Below are positions 53,488 through 59,663 of a DNA stretch of 59,663 nucleotides, in pieces (position 1 is the stretch's first letter; every line of letters begins with the position of its first letter). The notes beneath the pieces are model-generated. The model worked only from the letters and a program-made list of their open reading frames with translations, did not search any database and was not told where the DNA came from. Source of the DNA: an uncultured Bacteroidia bacterium (lineage in GTDB: Bacteria > Bacteroidota > Bacteroidia > Bacteroidales > UBA932); the NCBI GenBank assembly GCA_902774145.1, contig CACYHC010000034.1, positions 1 through 59,663 of the forward strand. Reading direction: 5' to 3'. Position numbers and translations under genes: made by a program.

Positions 53488-53901
53488 TCATAAAAACCGG
53501 ACGGCGCTCAGTTGTTCGCTGAAGGCGTGAATCCCCGATTCAATCTTGCGGATGGTCTTGTCCGAAGGCTTGCGGTATCCACTGATATAATGCCCCAACT
53601 GCTTCTGATTGACGCCGGTAATCCTTTCAAGCCCGGCCAGGCTGAATGCAAAGGCATACTCCTGCAGAAATGAGGGGATGTCGTATTTAAAGATAAATTC
53701 GGCTCCCACAAAAGTCTCCCCAGTGCTTTCAACGCACTCCTTCATCTCCTCATACCCGGCCAGAAAGTCAGCCATAGCCGCCTTCACCGTCGCCCCCGTC
53801 CCTATGATGCCATACGGATAATTCTTATTCTCGATATAAACGGAATACCGTCCGTCCTCCCCTCGCTCGATAATGGCCACCTGCTTATTGTCTTTTTTCA
53901 T
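53488..53901 (-). CDS. hicB: HicB family antitoxin
   Basis: 137 aa. Partial RNase H-like HicB fold (about 8-65, AIIERGEDGRYSVYIENKNYPYGIIGTGATVKAAM) then a helix-turn-helix (about 85-130, ITGVNQKQLGHYISGYRKPSDKTIRKIE) that should bind the operon promoter. It neutralises HicA. Its start overlaps the hicA stop by 4 nt, with toxin gene first. Confidence 0.88.
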   Translation of the reverse strand: MKKDNKQVAIIERGEDGRYSVYIENKNYPYGIIGTGATVKAAMADFLAGYEEMKECVESTGETFVGAEFIFKYDIPSFLQEYAFAFSLAGLERITGVNQKQLGHYISGYRKPSDKTIRKIESGIHAFSEQLSAVRFL

Positions 53902-54089
53902 AATTTTACTCCTGAACGTTTTTCAATATCATTCTTTGTCCCAGGCTTTGCTTCCTCGGCTTCGTGATAACTGGTTTCAAATAGTTGTCCTGTAATCGGA
54001 CTTTTCCAAATGGGATGACGATTCCCGTTTCTGAAAACATAACATCCGGCTCGTCTCAATTTTCGGTGAATCTCTGAATACTTTGTCAT
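53898..54089 (-). CDS. hicA: HicA family toxin
   Basis: 63 aa from ATG 54089. Double-stranded-RNA-binding-like fold with KLRRAGCYVFRNGNRHPIWKSP (catalytic-type His) and SYHEAEEAKPGT. HicA cleaves mRNA when free of HicB. The -7 box TATCTTTG (54092-54099) is just 2 nt before the ATG, so the transcript must be leaderless. Confidence 0.88.
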   Translation of the reverse strand: MTKYSEIHRKLRRAGCYVFRNGNRHPIWKSPITGQLFETSYHEAEEAKPGTKNDIEKRSGVKL

Positions 54090-54091
54090 GG

Positions 54092-54099
54092 CAAAGATA
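54092..54099 (-). promoter_or_regulatory. -7 box (TATCTTTG) for hicAB
   Basis: TAnnTTTG match 2 nt from the hicA ATG; the likely target region for HicB autorepression. Confidence 0.55.
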
Positions 54100-54268
54100 G
54101 TAAAAGTTCTAACAATCTCAACGATTCTTTGCCACAAATCTACACTCCTAAAAGAACAACTGAAAGGCGATAGCACTTCCAGGATACAGATTTTTACGTT
54201 TTATGGACGTTTTTTACGTTTTATACACAAAGTGACCGCCCCCTTTATGTCGCATCAAAATTATTCAC

Positions 54269-54276
54269 TAACTTTG
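54269..54276 (+). promoter_or_regulatory. -7 box (TAACTTTG) for the small secreted repeat protein
   Basis: TAnnTTTG match 7 nt before ATG 54284. Confidence 0.55.
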
Positions 54277-54283
54277 GGTGCAT

Positions 54284-54649
54284 ATGATGAAGTATTTACT
54301 TATGGCTCTGTTAAGTCTCTCGCTGGCCGCCGGGGCGCACCGCATCTCCAGCATCGAACAAAAAGGCGGTTGGATTTATCTTTACGACGACTCCGGAAGG
54401 AAGTACAAAACCCTGAGCACCAGCACGGTCGGCGATGTCGTAGGCTACAGCTCCACCTTCTTCGTCTCCGGCAAAGGCGGTTGGGTTTACCTTTGGGACG
54501 CCGAAGGCAAGAAATACAAGACCCTCAGCGAGAGCACGGTAGGGACGGTCATCGGCGTCGCCGGCGACACCTTCACATCCCGCAAGAACGGCTGGATTTA
54601 CACCTGGGACCGCAACGGAAAGAAAATCAATACAAGATCGGCGAAATAG
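54284..54649 (+). CDS. Small secreted protein with three WG-like repeats
   Basis: 121 aa from ATG 54284 (ATG 54287 also possible). Signal peptide (MMKYLLMALLSLSLAAGAH) followed by three repeats of about 37 residues of the form GGW[IV]YL[YW]D..G[KR]KYKTLS.STVG.V[IV]G. A small beta structure is expected, exported to the periplasm or beyond. Function unknown. It lies between hicAB and the second 103-nt repeat and is GC-richer than the genes after it. Confidence 0.7.
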   Translation: MMKYLLMALLSLSLAAGAHRISSIEQKGGWIYLYDDSGRKYKTLSTSTVGDVVGYSSTFFVSGKGGWVYLWDAEGKKYKTLSESTVGTVIGVAGDTFTSRKNGWIYTWDRNGKKINTRSAK

Positions 54650-54676
54650 CCAGCCCGCCTGCGCCCGCGAACGCGA

Positions 54677-54779
54677 GGTACAGCGGACTTGACGTTTTTA
54701 GGCGTTTTTGGAGAATCCACTGTACCCTAGGTACAGCGAATCCTCCATTTTGCCCCATTTTCTCTCCCTCCGCTGTACC
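54677..54779. repeat. 103-nt double-hairpin intergenic repeat, copy 2
   Basis: Same length and plan as 162-264. GGTACAGCGGA (54677) pairs with TCCACTGTACC (ending 54726). GGTACAGCGAATCC (54730) pairs with CGCTGTACC (ending 54779). Loops differ from copy 1. It falls between two unrelated genes. Confidence 0.8.
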
Positions 54780-54813
54780 TGCCTACGCCTAAATCAGAGT
54801 ACTGTTACGAAGC

Positions 54814-55530
54814 CTATTTCTTATAAAACGAATTAATTGCCTCAATGATGGAGTTCACATACACCTCTCTGCAAATCGTTCGGTTATTGGGGTGATAGAC
54901 ATCAAGTAATAGTTTGCCTTCCCATTTGTAAGACTCACCTGCTTTGGTGTTTTCAAAAGAGATGTCTCCCTTTCCGGCAAGGTCAGGGAGAAGGTCTTTC
55001 TTGAAATGTTTAAAAGTGCCGGCAAAGATTATCACATCTGGATTATATACACTAATCTGCTCGAATAAGATTGACTTCCATCTTTCATAACACTCGCTGA
55101 TGTAACCATCATTTGAGTGGGGCATGTTTGGAATCTTGCTCACATTGATGTAGGCAATTTCTTGCAGGATGTTCGCCATGGATTTATCGTCCCGAATCCA
55201 GTCCATATCATCCCATAACTTGCCATACTTCAAACCATACATCGAATATATGATAGGCTGCCAGGATCGATTAGACCAGGCGTCATCTTTAGCAAAACAA
55301 TCACGCGCAAGGTTCCACCCGCCACCGTAAGGTTTTTCGGCCTCTACTTTATCATAAGGCTCCTTCATTACCCACAATATATGCTTCTCAGAATCAAGAT
55401 ACTTAGCCGCATCGTAAAATCCGTCAGTTATTGGATCCACATCATCATTTACCAACCCGTTTGCCTTAGCGATGTCATAGATTTTTTTCTCAATGGCCTC
55501 CTGGGCTGTTTCGAGTTCTTTAGTATTCAT
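54814..55530 (-). CDS. Hypothetical protein, possibly uracil-DNA-glycosylase-like fold
   Basis: 238 aa. The strand pattern HILWVMKEPYD near residue 50, DVIIFAGTFKHF near 166 and DVYHPNNR near 212 resembles the UDG superfamily, in which the second and third would form the substrate pocket. The canonical catalytic residues are not convincing. The gene is AT-rich compared with the core. It may be a defence or mobile-element accessory gene; I do not recognise a family with certainty. Confidence 0.55.
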   Translation of the reverse strand: MNTKELETAQEAIEKKIYDIAKANGLVNDDVDPITDGFYDAAKYLDSEKHILWVMKEPYDKVEAEKPYGGGWNLARDCFAKDDAWSNRSWQPIIYSMYGLKYGKLWDDMDWIRDDKSMANILQEIAYINVSKIPNMPHSNDGYISECYERWKSILFEQISVYNPDVIIFAGTFKHFKKDLLPDLAGKGDISFENTKAGESYKWEGKLLLDVYHPNNRTICREVYVNSIIEAINSFYKK

Positions 55531-55574
55531 AAAATTATTTCTAGGACTGCTTGTATTTGTGTGATCCCCATTGT

Positions 55575-56417
55575 CTAATTCAGACTTGTCCTACTAGCTG
55601 AAAACGCTACATCCGGAGGATTGCAGTGGCCAAAATTAGTCATCAAACACACAGTTCTTGGCTGATTACAATAATTAACTATTTGAGTTTTTTCGGCTGA
55701 ACGTTTATTCCAAGATTTACGATGACCTAATGATTCAGCTACATGAGGAAGGTAACATCCCATAAGGAACGAACACATCAATGCAACAAACATCCCGTTT
55801 TTGAATCTAGAGGAGAAAATGTCTAAATTATTTTTCATCAACTCCAGATCCGCTTTAGCGGTGTGGTATTTTTTTCGTCTAGAAACGAATTCATCAAATG
55901 CTTCTGTCCCCGTTCCGCTCTTCCATAGGGCATAACGCAGAGCTAGACTCTGATTCTTGGGAATCTTTCCCCAAGTCAACAATCCAAAAACGACACACCA
56001 AAGAATGTAGAGCAACTTAACTTCAGGAGCAAAATCTGTGATCCACCATTGTTTTTTAGGAATAATGTCGCAAACCGCCAAAATGGGTCCGATGTAGATA
56101 AGGAGACGGAACACCCAACCTGCAACAGTAGCAATAATTGTCGTCTTCATATCTTCAATGATGAGAAGTTTACAAGGAAGAAGCGCAACAAAAGTCATAA
56201 TACCACAGCAAGCAGGCGCAAACCAAAATATTCGAGCATCAAGAACCCAGCCCCACAATAAGACATATGCATAAAACAACGCTGTAATCAATTCTACAAT
56301 AACAGCATTATAGAGCACGAGGGCAGGGACCTCAAAATAACGGGATAATTCTATCAAATCGACATCATCCAACCCCAACGTTGTAGCTTTTTCTCGAATC
56401 CAATCAATGATAAACAT
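55575..56417 (-). CDS. Multi-pass membrane protein of the graspetide-like operon
   Basis: 280 aa. About four helices lie in residues 28-150 and one at about 208-228. A charged helical stretch (about 175-200) lies between. The last 55 residues are polar and end CLMTNFGHCNPPDVAFSAS, recalling the precursor peptide N-terminus CRMTKSGHSMPFLMA. Its ATG is 1 nt after the ATP-grasp stop, so it is in the same operon. It may export, anchor or itself be a modification target. AT-rich. Confidence 0.6.
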   Translation of the reverse strand: MFIIDWIREKATTLGLDDVDLIELSRYFEVPALVLYNAVIVELITALFYAYVLLWGWVLDARIFWFAPACCGIMTFVALLPCKLLIIEDMKTTIIATVAGWVFRLLIYIGPILAVCDIIPKKQWWITDFAPEVKLLYILWCVVFGLLTWGKIPKNQSLALRYALWKSGTGTEAFDEFVSRRKKYHTAKADLELMKNNLDIFSSRFKNGMFVALMCSFLMGCYLPHVAESLGHRKSWNKRSAEKTQIVNYCNQPRTVCLMTNFGHCNPPDVAFSASRTSLN

Positions 56418-56418
56418 C

Positions 56419-57411
56419 TTATTTCCTATTTTGATTAGCTAACCATTTCGCGATAGTGCTGGATATTTCCAGCCCGGTCTGCTGTTCAAGCCATAGCCAT
56501 TGACCATTAGGATTACACTCCAGAAACACGTATTCCCCTTCAAGTGTGAGTATAAAATCAAAACATCCAAAATTTAGCCCCATTCTTCTTAAAAAAGAAA
56601 GGCACCTCAATTTCTGAATATTAGGAAAATCATAAAAGACAGACCATTTCAATTGTCCGCTATCATCTCTCCTCCAATCAGTTTTCGCTGCAATATTGCT
56701 ATGATTCTGCGAATCTACCATAGCAACAAAACAGCGTTCTCCAACCACGGTCACCCGCAACTCACACGCTTTTGGGATATAAGTTTGAATGAATGATACC
56801 GTTTGAGAGAAGGCATCTTCTGGAAAGGATTGCGGTAATGCTGAAGAAACTCTCGAGGTATAAAAAATGTACTGTAAATCCTTCTCGGTATCCACTATAC
56901 CTTCAGTTCCCATTTGTTTTAGCGCCAAAAATTCTTTTCCTAGGGCGAAGGATAATACCGCGTCTTTTTGGTTTGTGAATAGTGTTTCCGGGATAGTGAA
57001 TCCAACTTCACGGGCAATTCTGTATTGCAATATTTTACTGGCAGCCGGACGGTCCATTATAATACTCCCAAGTGATGGGACATCTCTAAGCGAGTAGCGA
57101 AACCAAGCGAGGAATGTTAAGGCCTCCGCACGATTATGCCTATCTATTTCCGGAGTATTTTCAAAAAATTCCAACGGGGCTTCTGGCCTACGGTCCCAAA
57201 CGGCAGAAATATTTTTTTTGCGCACTTCTAAACCTGTATCCCTACAGCGAATGATAAAATCTTCTCCGTCTTGGCCGTTATAATATGAAAAAGTATAATC
57301 CCGAAGAAGGCATTCAGTATTCAATCGAAAAACAGGACACCCCATCTCTCGCAACTTTTCTATTACAGGAGTTGGGTGACAATCTTCCTTATTGGTAAAC
57401 AGGAGTATCAT
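56419..57411 (-). CDS. ATP-grasp RiPP ligase, MvdD/graspetide type
   Basis: 330 aa from ATG 57411, forming TGATG with the precursor stop; a TTG at 57414 is not needed. N-terminal pre-ATP-grasp domain (LLFTNKEDCHPTPVIEKLREMG), central ATP-grasp lid (GKEFLALKQMGTEGIV), and the C-terminal metal-binding end FLECNPNGQWLWLEQQTGLEIS, which is the signature of MvdC/MvdD-type peptide ligases. These enzymes close ester or amide bonds between Ser/Thr/Lys and Asp/Glu side chains of a precursor peptide. The precursor is probably the upstream 86-aa gene. Confidence 0.82.
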   Translation of the reverse strand: MILLFTNKEDCHPTPVIEKLREMGCPVFRLNTECLLRDYTFSYYNGQDGEDFIIRCRDTGLEVRKKNISAVWDRRPEAPLEFFENTPEIDRHNRAEALTFLAWFRYSLRDVPSLGSIIMDRPAASKILQYRIAREVGFTIPETLFTNQKDAVLSFALGKEFLALKQMGTEGIVDTEKDLQYIFYTSRVSSALPQSFPEDAFSQTVSFIQTYIPKACELRVTVVGERCFVAMVDSQNHSNIAAKTDWRRDDSGQLKWSVFYDFPNIQKLRCLSFLRRMGLNFGCFDFILTLEGEYVFLECNPNGQWLWLEQQTGLEISSTIAKWLANQNRK

Positions 57412-57671
57412 CAAACATTTTTCTGGTCATCGATTTCGTTCTTTTTGTCTTGACTAGAGCAACGAGGCCCATGTATTGTTCGCTTGACCGTAGTCGAAAC
57501 TTTTAAGCTTCGCGTACCTACTACCCGAGCATCTATCACACTTGTTTGCGAATGAGGATTATATAACGTATAAGGTGAGGCGGTTTCTTCATAAATAGGT
57601 TCAGCGCTCGTGCAGGCCATCAAAAAAGGCATACTGTGACCACTTTTGGTCATTCTACAACTTGTATTCAT
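57411..57671 (-). CDS. Probable graspetide precursor peptide
   Basis: 86 aa. It is the first gene of the operon and shares a base with the ATP-grasp start (TGATG). The N-terminal part has MTKSGHSMPFLMACTS, with PFLMA at the place where microviridin leaders carry PFFAxFL. The C-terminal part is rich in the linkable residues: VSTTVKRTI, then CSSQDKKNEIDDQ, that is hydroxyls followed by acids. It has no signal peptide. The role is inferred from position and composition, not from a known family. Confidence 0.5.
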   Translation of the reverse strand: MNTSCRMTKSGHSMPFLMACTSAEPIYEETASPYTLYNPHSQTSVIDARVVGTRSLKVSTTVKRTIHGPRCSSQDKKNEIDDQKNV

Positions 57672-57831
57672 AATGGTAATTTAGATTAAACAATCTTGAA
57701 TATTAATGCATTGAGTGAAATAGTTAAATTCGGTTTTAGAGTAGCAATGAACAATTAAAATTACACTTTTATTGTTATTATAAAGCATATCACAAAGGTA
57801 GCCCAACAGAATGCCAAAGCTTGGCAGGATA

Positions 57832-58968
57832 TTAGTTCTTTTTAAATATGCATCCTAAACACTCAAGTTTCAGCCATGTGTTGGAAAAGCACCGATAAAC
57901 ACCTTCAATGTCATTGAAGTTATAATATTCCCATGCTTGAAATTCATTAACTTTAGGTAGGGAATCTTTTATTTTTTTCAAAAGCTGATCTTGTTCAAGA
58001 GGAACCCTTTCTTGCGGGCTTCTTCTTTCAAGTTGGCAGTATAGCCTACTGTAATCGATGCCAATGCTGAGGACATACTCAATATCTTGAAACAATAATA
58101 CTCTATTCACTAATGGAAACCCTTCGGCTTTGCAAATCCCCGGATGATCTTGCTCGCACTGGAATTCCCAATATTTAGTTTTTGCCTCTTCAATAAGAAG
58201 ATCGATTTTATTGGTAAGCTGCTTCATTTGATTAGCACAAAGAAGCAATTGTTCAAACCTCTCTTTTGAGCCGCAAGGCAAAAGATTGAGCCTGTCTTCA
58301 ATAATTTTTGTTAACTCCATATCATATAAATAATCACGCTCTCGTTTTCCGCTAAATCCTTCAAGATAATCCTCATATTGAACAAGGCCACTGTATAAAA
58401 GTGAGACTGGAGATATCAACTTCTTTAGCCATAGAAGGATATCCTCGCTATACGAAAGGGAGCAATAACGATGTTTAAAGGATTCTTTATAATCACCCCA
58501 CGATTGAATATCAGGATTACTTGGACACGACGGTAAATAAACAACAAAAATATCTTCTTCACGATATCCCGCTTTTTTCGTATAGTCAATATACCTCTTG
58601 ATTTGAGCTGATTGATCTTTGGCATTATAAATTTTATTCTCAAGGATTATGGCATAATTCTTATCACAAATCCAAATATCTATGTTAGCCTTTTCTTGCG
58701 AGATTATCGGATGCTCTATCTTAATATTTCCAAATTTAGTGTCGGGATGCTCCAGGGCTATATAATCCAAAAATGACTGAAGGACGACGTATTCTCCGGA
58801 AAACTGAAACTGGAGCAACTGAGACAAGATTCGGCTGTTTGCTATCTCGTTGATTGGCAGATTGTCAATCAAATTAAAACCCAGTTCACCCGTTAGCTTT
58901 TCCTTCTTGTCATTATATGACTTAGAAAAGTCAAATAAATCACGAATCTGTTGTTCTTCTATATTCAT
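57832..58968 (-). CDS. PD-(D/E)XK nuclease family protein
   Basis: 378 aa from ATG 58968; a TTG at 58995 extends the frame but adds no recognisable sequence. The nuclease core is near residues 105-135: ANIDIWICDKNYAIILENKI, with the Asp and ExK metal residues, followed by QIKRYIDYT. The rest is helical. This matches the PDDEXK_4 type found near phage-defence and mobile genes. AT-rich like its neighbours. The target is unknown. Confidence 0.75.
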   Translation of the reverse strand: MNIEEQQIRDLFDFSKSYNDKKEKLTGELGFNLIDNLPINEIANSRILSQLLQFQFSGEYVVLQSFLDYIALEHPDTKFGNIKIEHPIISQEKANIDIWICDKNYAIILENKIYNAKDQSAQIKRYIDYTKKAGYREEDIFVVYLPSCPSNPDIQSWGDYKESFKHRYCSLSYSEDILLWLKKLISPVSLLYSGLVQYEDYLEGFSGKRERDYLYDMELTKIIEDRLNLLPCGSKERFEQLLLCANQMKQLTNKIDLLIEEAKTKYWEFQCEQDHPGICKAEGFPLVNRVLLFQDIEYVLSIGIDYSRLYCQLERRSPQERVPLEQDQLLKKIKDSLPKVNEFQAWEYYNFNDIEGVYRCFSNTWLKLECLGCIFKKN

Positions 58969-59147
58969 CTGCAGATACAGTTCATTAGGCAACAATACGC
59001 GTCATTGCATCATAATATATTTTACGCATACAAAGGTTATCATATTTCGACTGAATTCCAAATATATTCATCTTGCGTAGCGAACGCGGCATTGTTGATA
59101 ACTGCCTCATTTTGATATATCTACCTGATTTTGGCAGTATCGCACTT

Positions 59148-59155
59148 TATTTTTG
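59148..59155 (+). promoter_or_regulatory. -7 box (TATTTTTG) for the FtsK remnant
   Basis: TAnnTTTG match, with the inverted repeat GTGTCA/TGACAC directly downstream. Confidence 0.45.
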
Positions 59156-59157
59156 CC

Positions 59158-59175
59158 GTGTCAAAATAATGACAC
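59158..59175. promoter_or_regulatory. Operator-like inverted repeat
   Basis: GTGTCA-AAATAA-TGACAC, perfect 6-bp arms with a 6-bp spacer, placed across the expected transcription start of the downstream gene. It could bind a dimeric repressor; no regulator gene is adjacent in this window. Confidence 0.4.
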
Positions 59176-59202
59176 CTGTGGAACAATTAAACTGATGAAC
59201 GA

Positions 59203-59610
59203 ATGAAAAACAACCCATTTCTTGGTCTGGCTATCGAGGACGCTCCGCATATCTTGATAGCGGGAGGTACGGCGCAGGAGCGAAAAGGCAGGGAGCGACT
59301 CCCCCGCCGAAGCTGTTTTATCGATGAATTCGCCGATGCTCCGCTGCAGCCCATCCTCGAACTGGCGGCAAAAGGGCGGGTGGCGCGCATTCACCTGATC
59401 GTTGCGACGCAAAGGCTCACGACCGACGTAATTACCGGTCTAGTCAAAGCTCATTTCCCCACGCGAATCGTCTTCAAGACCAACACGAAGGAGGAATCCA
59501 TCCTTTTGCTCGATTTGCCCGGCGCCGAGAAATTATCCGGTGACGGCGACCTCATCCTGTCCTCCGGCCTGGAAGTGCAACGCATTCCTGGATTACCGAC
59601 AGAGCGATAA
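59203..59610 (+). pseudogene. Shrunken FtsK/SpoIIIE motor remnant
   Basis: 135 aa. It starts with the segment that precedes the Walker A loop in FtsK (DAPHILIAGGT), but GTTGSGKS and roughly 90-100 following residues are missing. It resumes at Walker B (CFIDEFAD) and continues through LAAKGRVARIHLIVATQR, DVITGLVKAHFPTRIVFKTN and GAEKLSGDGDLIL. The gamma (DNA-orienting) domain is also absent. The frame is open, yet ATP binding should be impossible. It may be a decayed copy from a mobile element or a small dominant-negative form. Confidence 0.7.
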
Positions 59611-59634
59611 ACTGTATTCGCACCAGTGGCGGCA

Positions 59635-59663
59635 GGGGCATACTTTTGCCCGTTTCCCTTGAT
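59635..59663 (+). repeat. 29-nt imperfect direct repeat, right copy (reaches window end)
   Basis: GGGGCATACTTTTGCCCGTT followed by TCCCTTGAT, 26/29 identical to 53362-53390. It may continue past the window, so its true length is unknown. Confidence 0.6.

Overview
The window comes from an uncultured-type Bacteroidales chromosome (phylum Bacteroidota), probably gut or rumen. The evidence is a SusC/SusD polysaccharide utilisation locus (PUL) driven by an ECF sigma/FecR pair, fimbrillin-like and Fibrobacter-paralogous surface domains, a COX24-like mini-protein, and many promoters with the phylum-specific -7 box TAnnTTTG. Core genes are GC-rich. The PUL and especially the last 5 kb are visibly richer in AT, which suggests acquired DNA. 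No tRNA, rRNA or CRISPR array was seen.

Layout. 1-584: no gene, but a 103-nt double-hairpin repeat and several hairpins. 585-9682 (minus strand): a giant Ig-like/vWA surface lipoprotein preceded by a 49-aa peptide gene, a thioredoxin-fold lipoprotein without cysteines, HIT protein, GreA, a PAP2 phosphatase, TcdA and an acetyl-CoA transferase. 9774-10557: mazG, frameshifted near its end. 10538-30052: a 19.5-kb PUL lying exactly between two 21-bp direct repeats. Removing it would leave mazG and a cytidylate-kinase-like gene convergent, with their stop codons in one shared CTATAG. 30046-53295: mostly housekeeping genes (MATE pump, FKBP isomerase, DHH phosphoesterase, rsmD, pta-ackA, comEC fragment, DUF362 ferredoxin, Zn-peptidase, HU, RNase G, lon, ung, coaD, SDR, tdk, folE, Wzi, glycosyltransferase) with one broken CNNM transporter. 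53296-59663: an accessory tract with hicAB, a small secreted repeat protein, a second copy of the 103-nt repeat, a probable graspetide (ATP-grasp RiPP) operon, a PD-(D/E)XK nuclease and a shrunken FtsK remnant. It is flanked by an imperfect 29-nt direct repeat.

How the genes work together. The PUL reads sigma factor, FecR anti-sigma, SusC with an STN signalling domain, SusD, then two SusE-like lipoproteins. After these come a 45-aa peptide, a TIM-barrel enzyme, another 45-aa peptide, a fimbrillin/SusE hybrid, a fimbrillin/SusE/barrel fusion, a third barrel, and a two-domain glycosidase ending in GH20. GH20 points to an N-acetylhexosamine-containing glycan. The three barrels are paralogues that I cannot place in a named family. 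The accessory end may make an ester- or amide-crosslinked peptide from the 86-aa precursor using the ATP-grasp ligase, with a membrane partner.

Most interesting: (1) the repeat-bounded PUL island; (2) a family of three 45-49 aa cysteine peptides, each directly upstream of a surface-protein gene; (3) the graspetide-like operon, whose membrane protein ends in a motif resembling the precursor N-terminus; (4) the 103-nt paired-hairpin repeat at both ends of the window.
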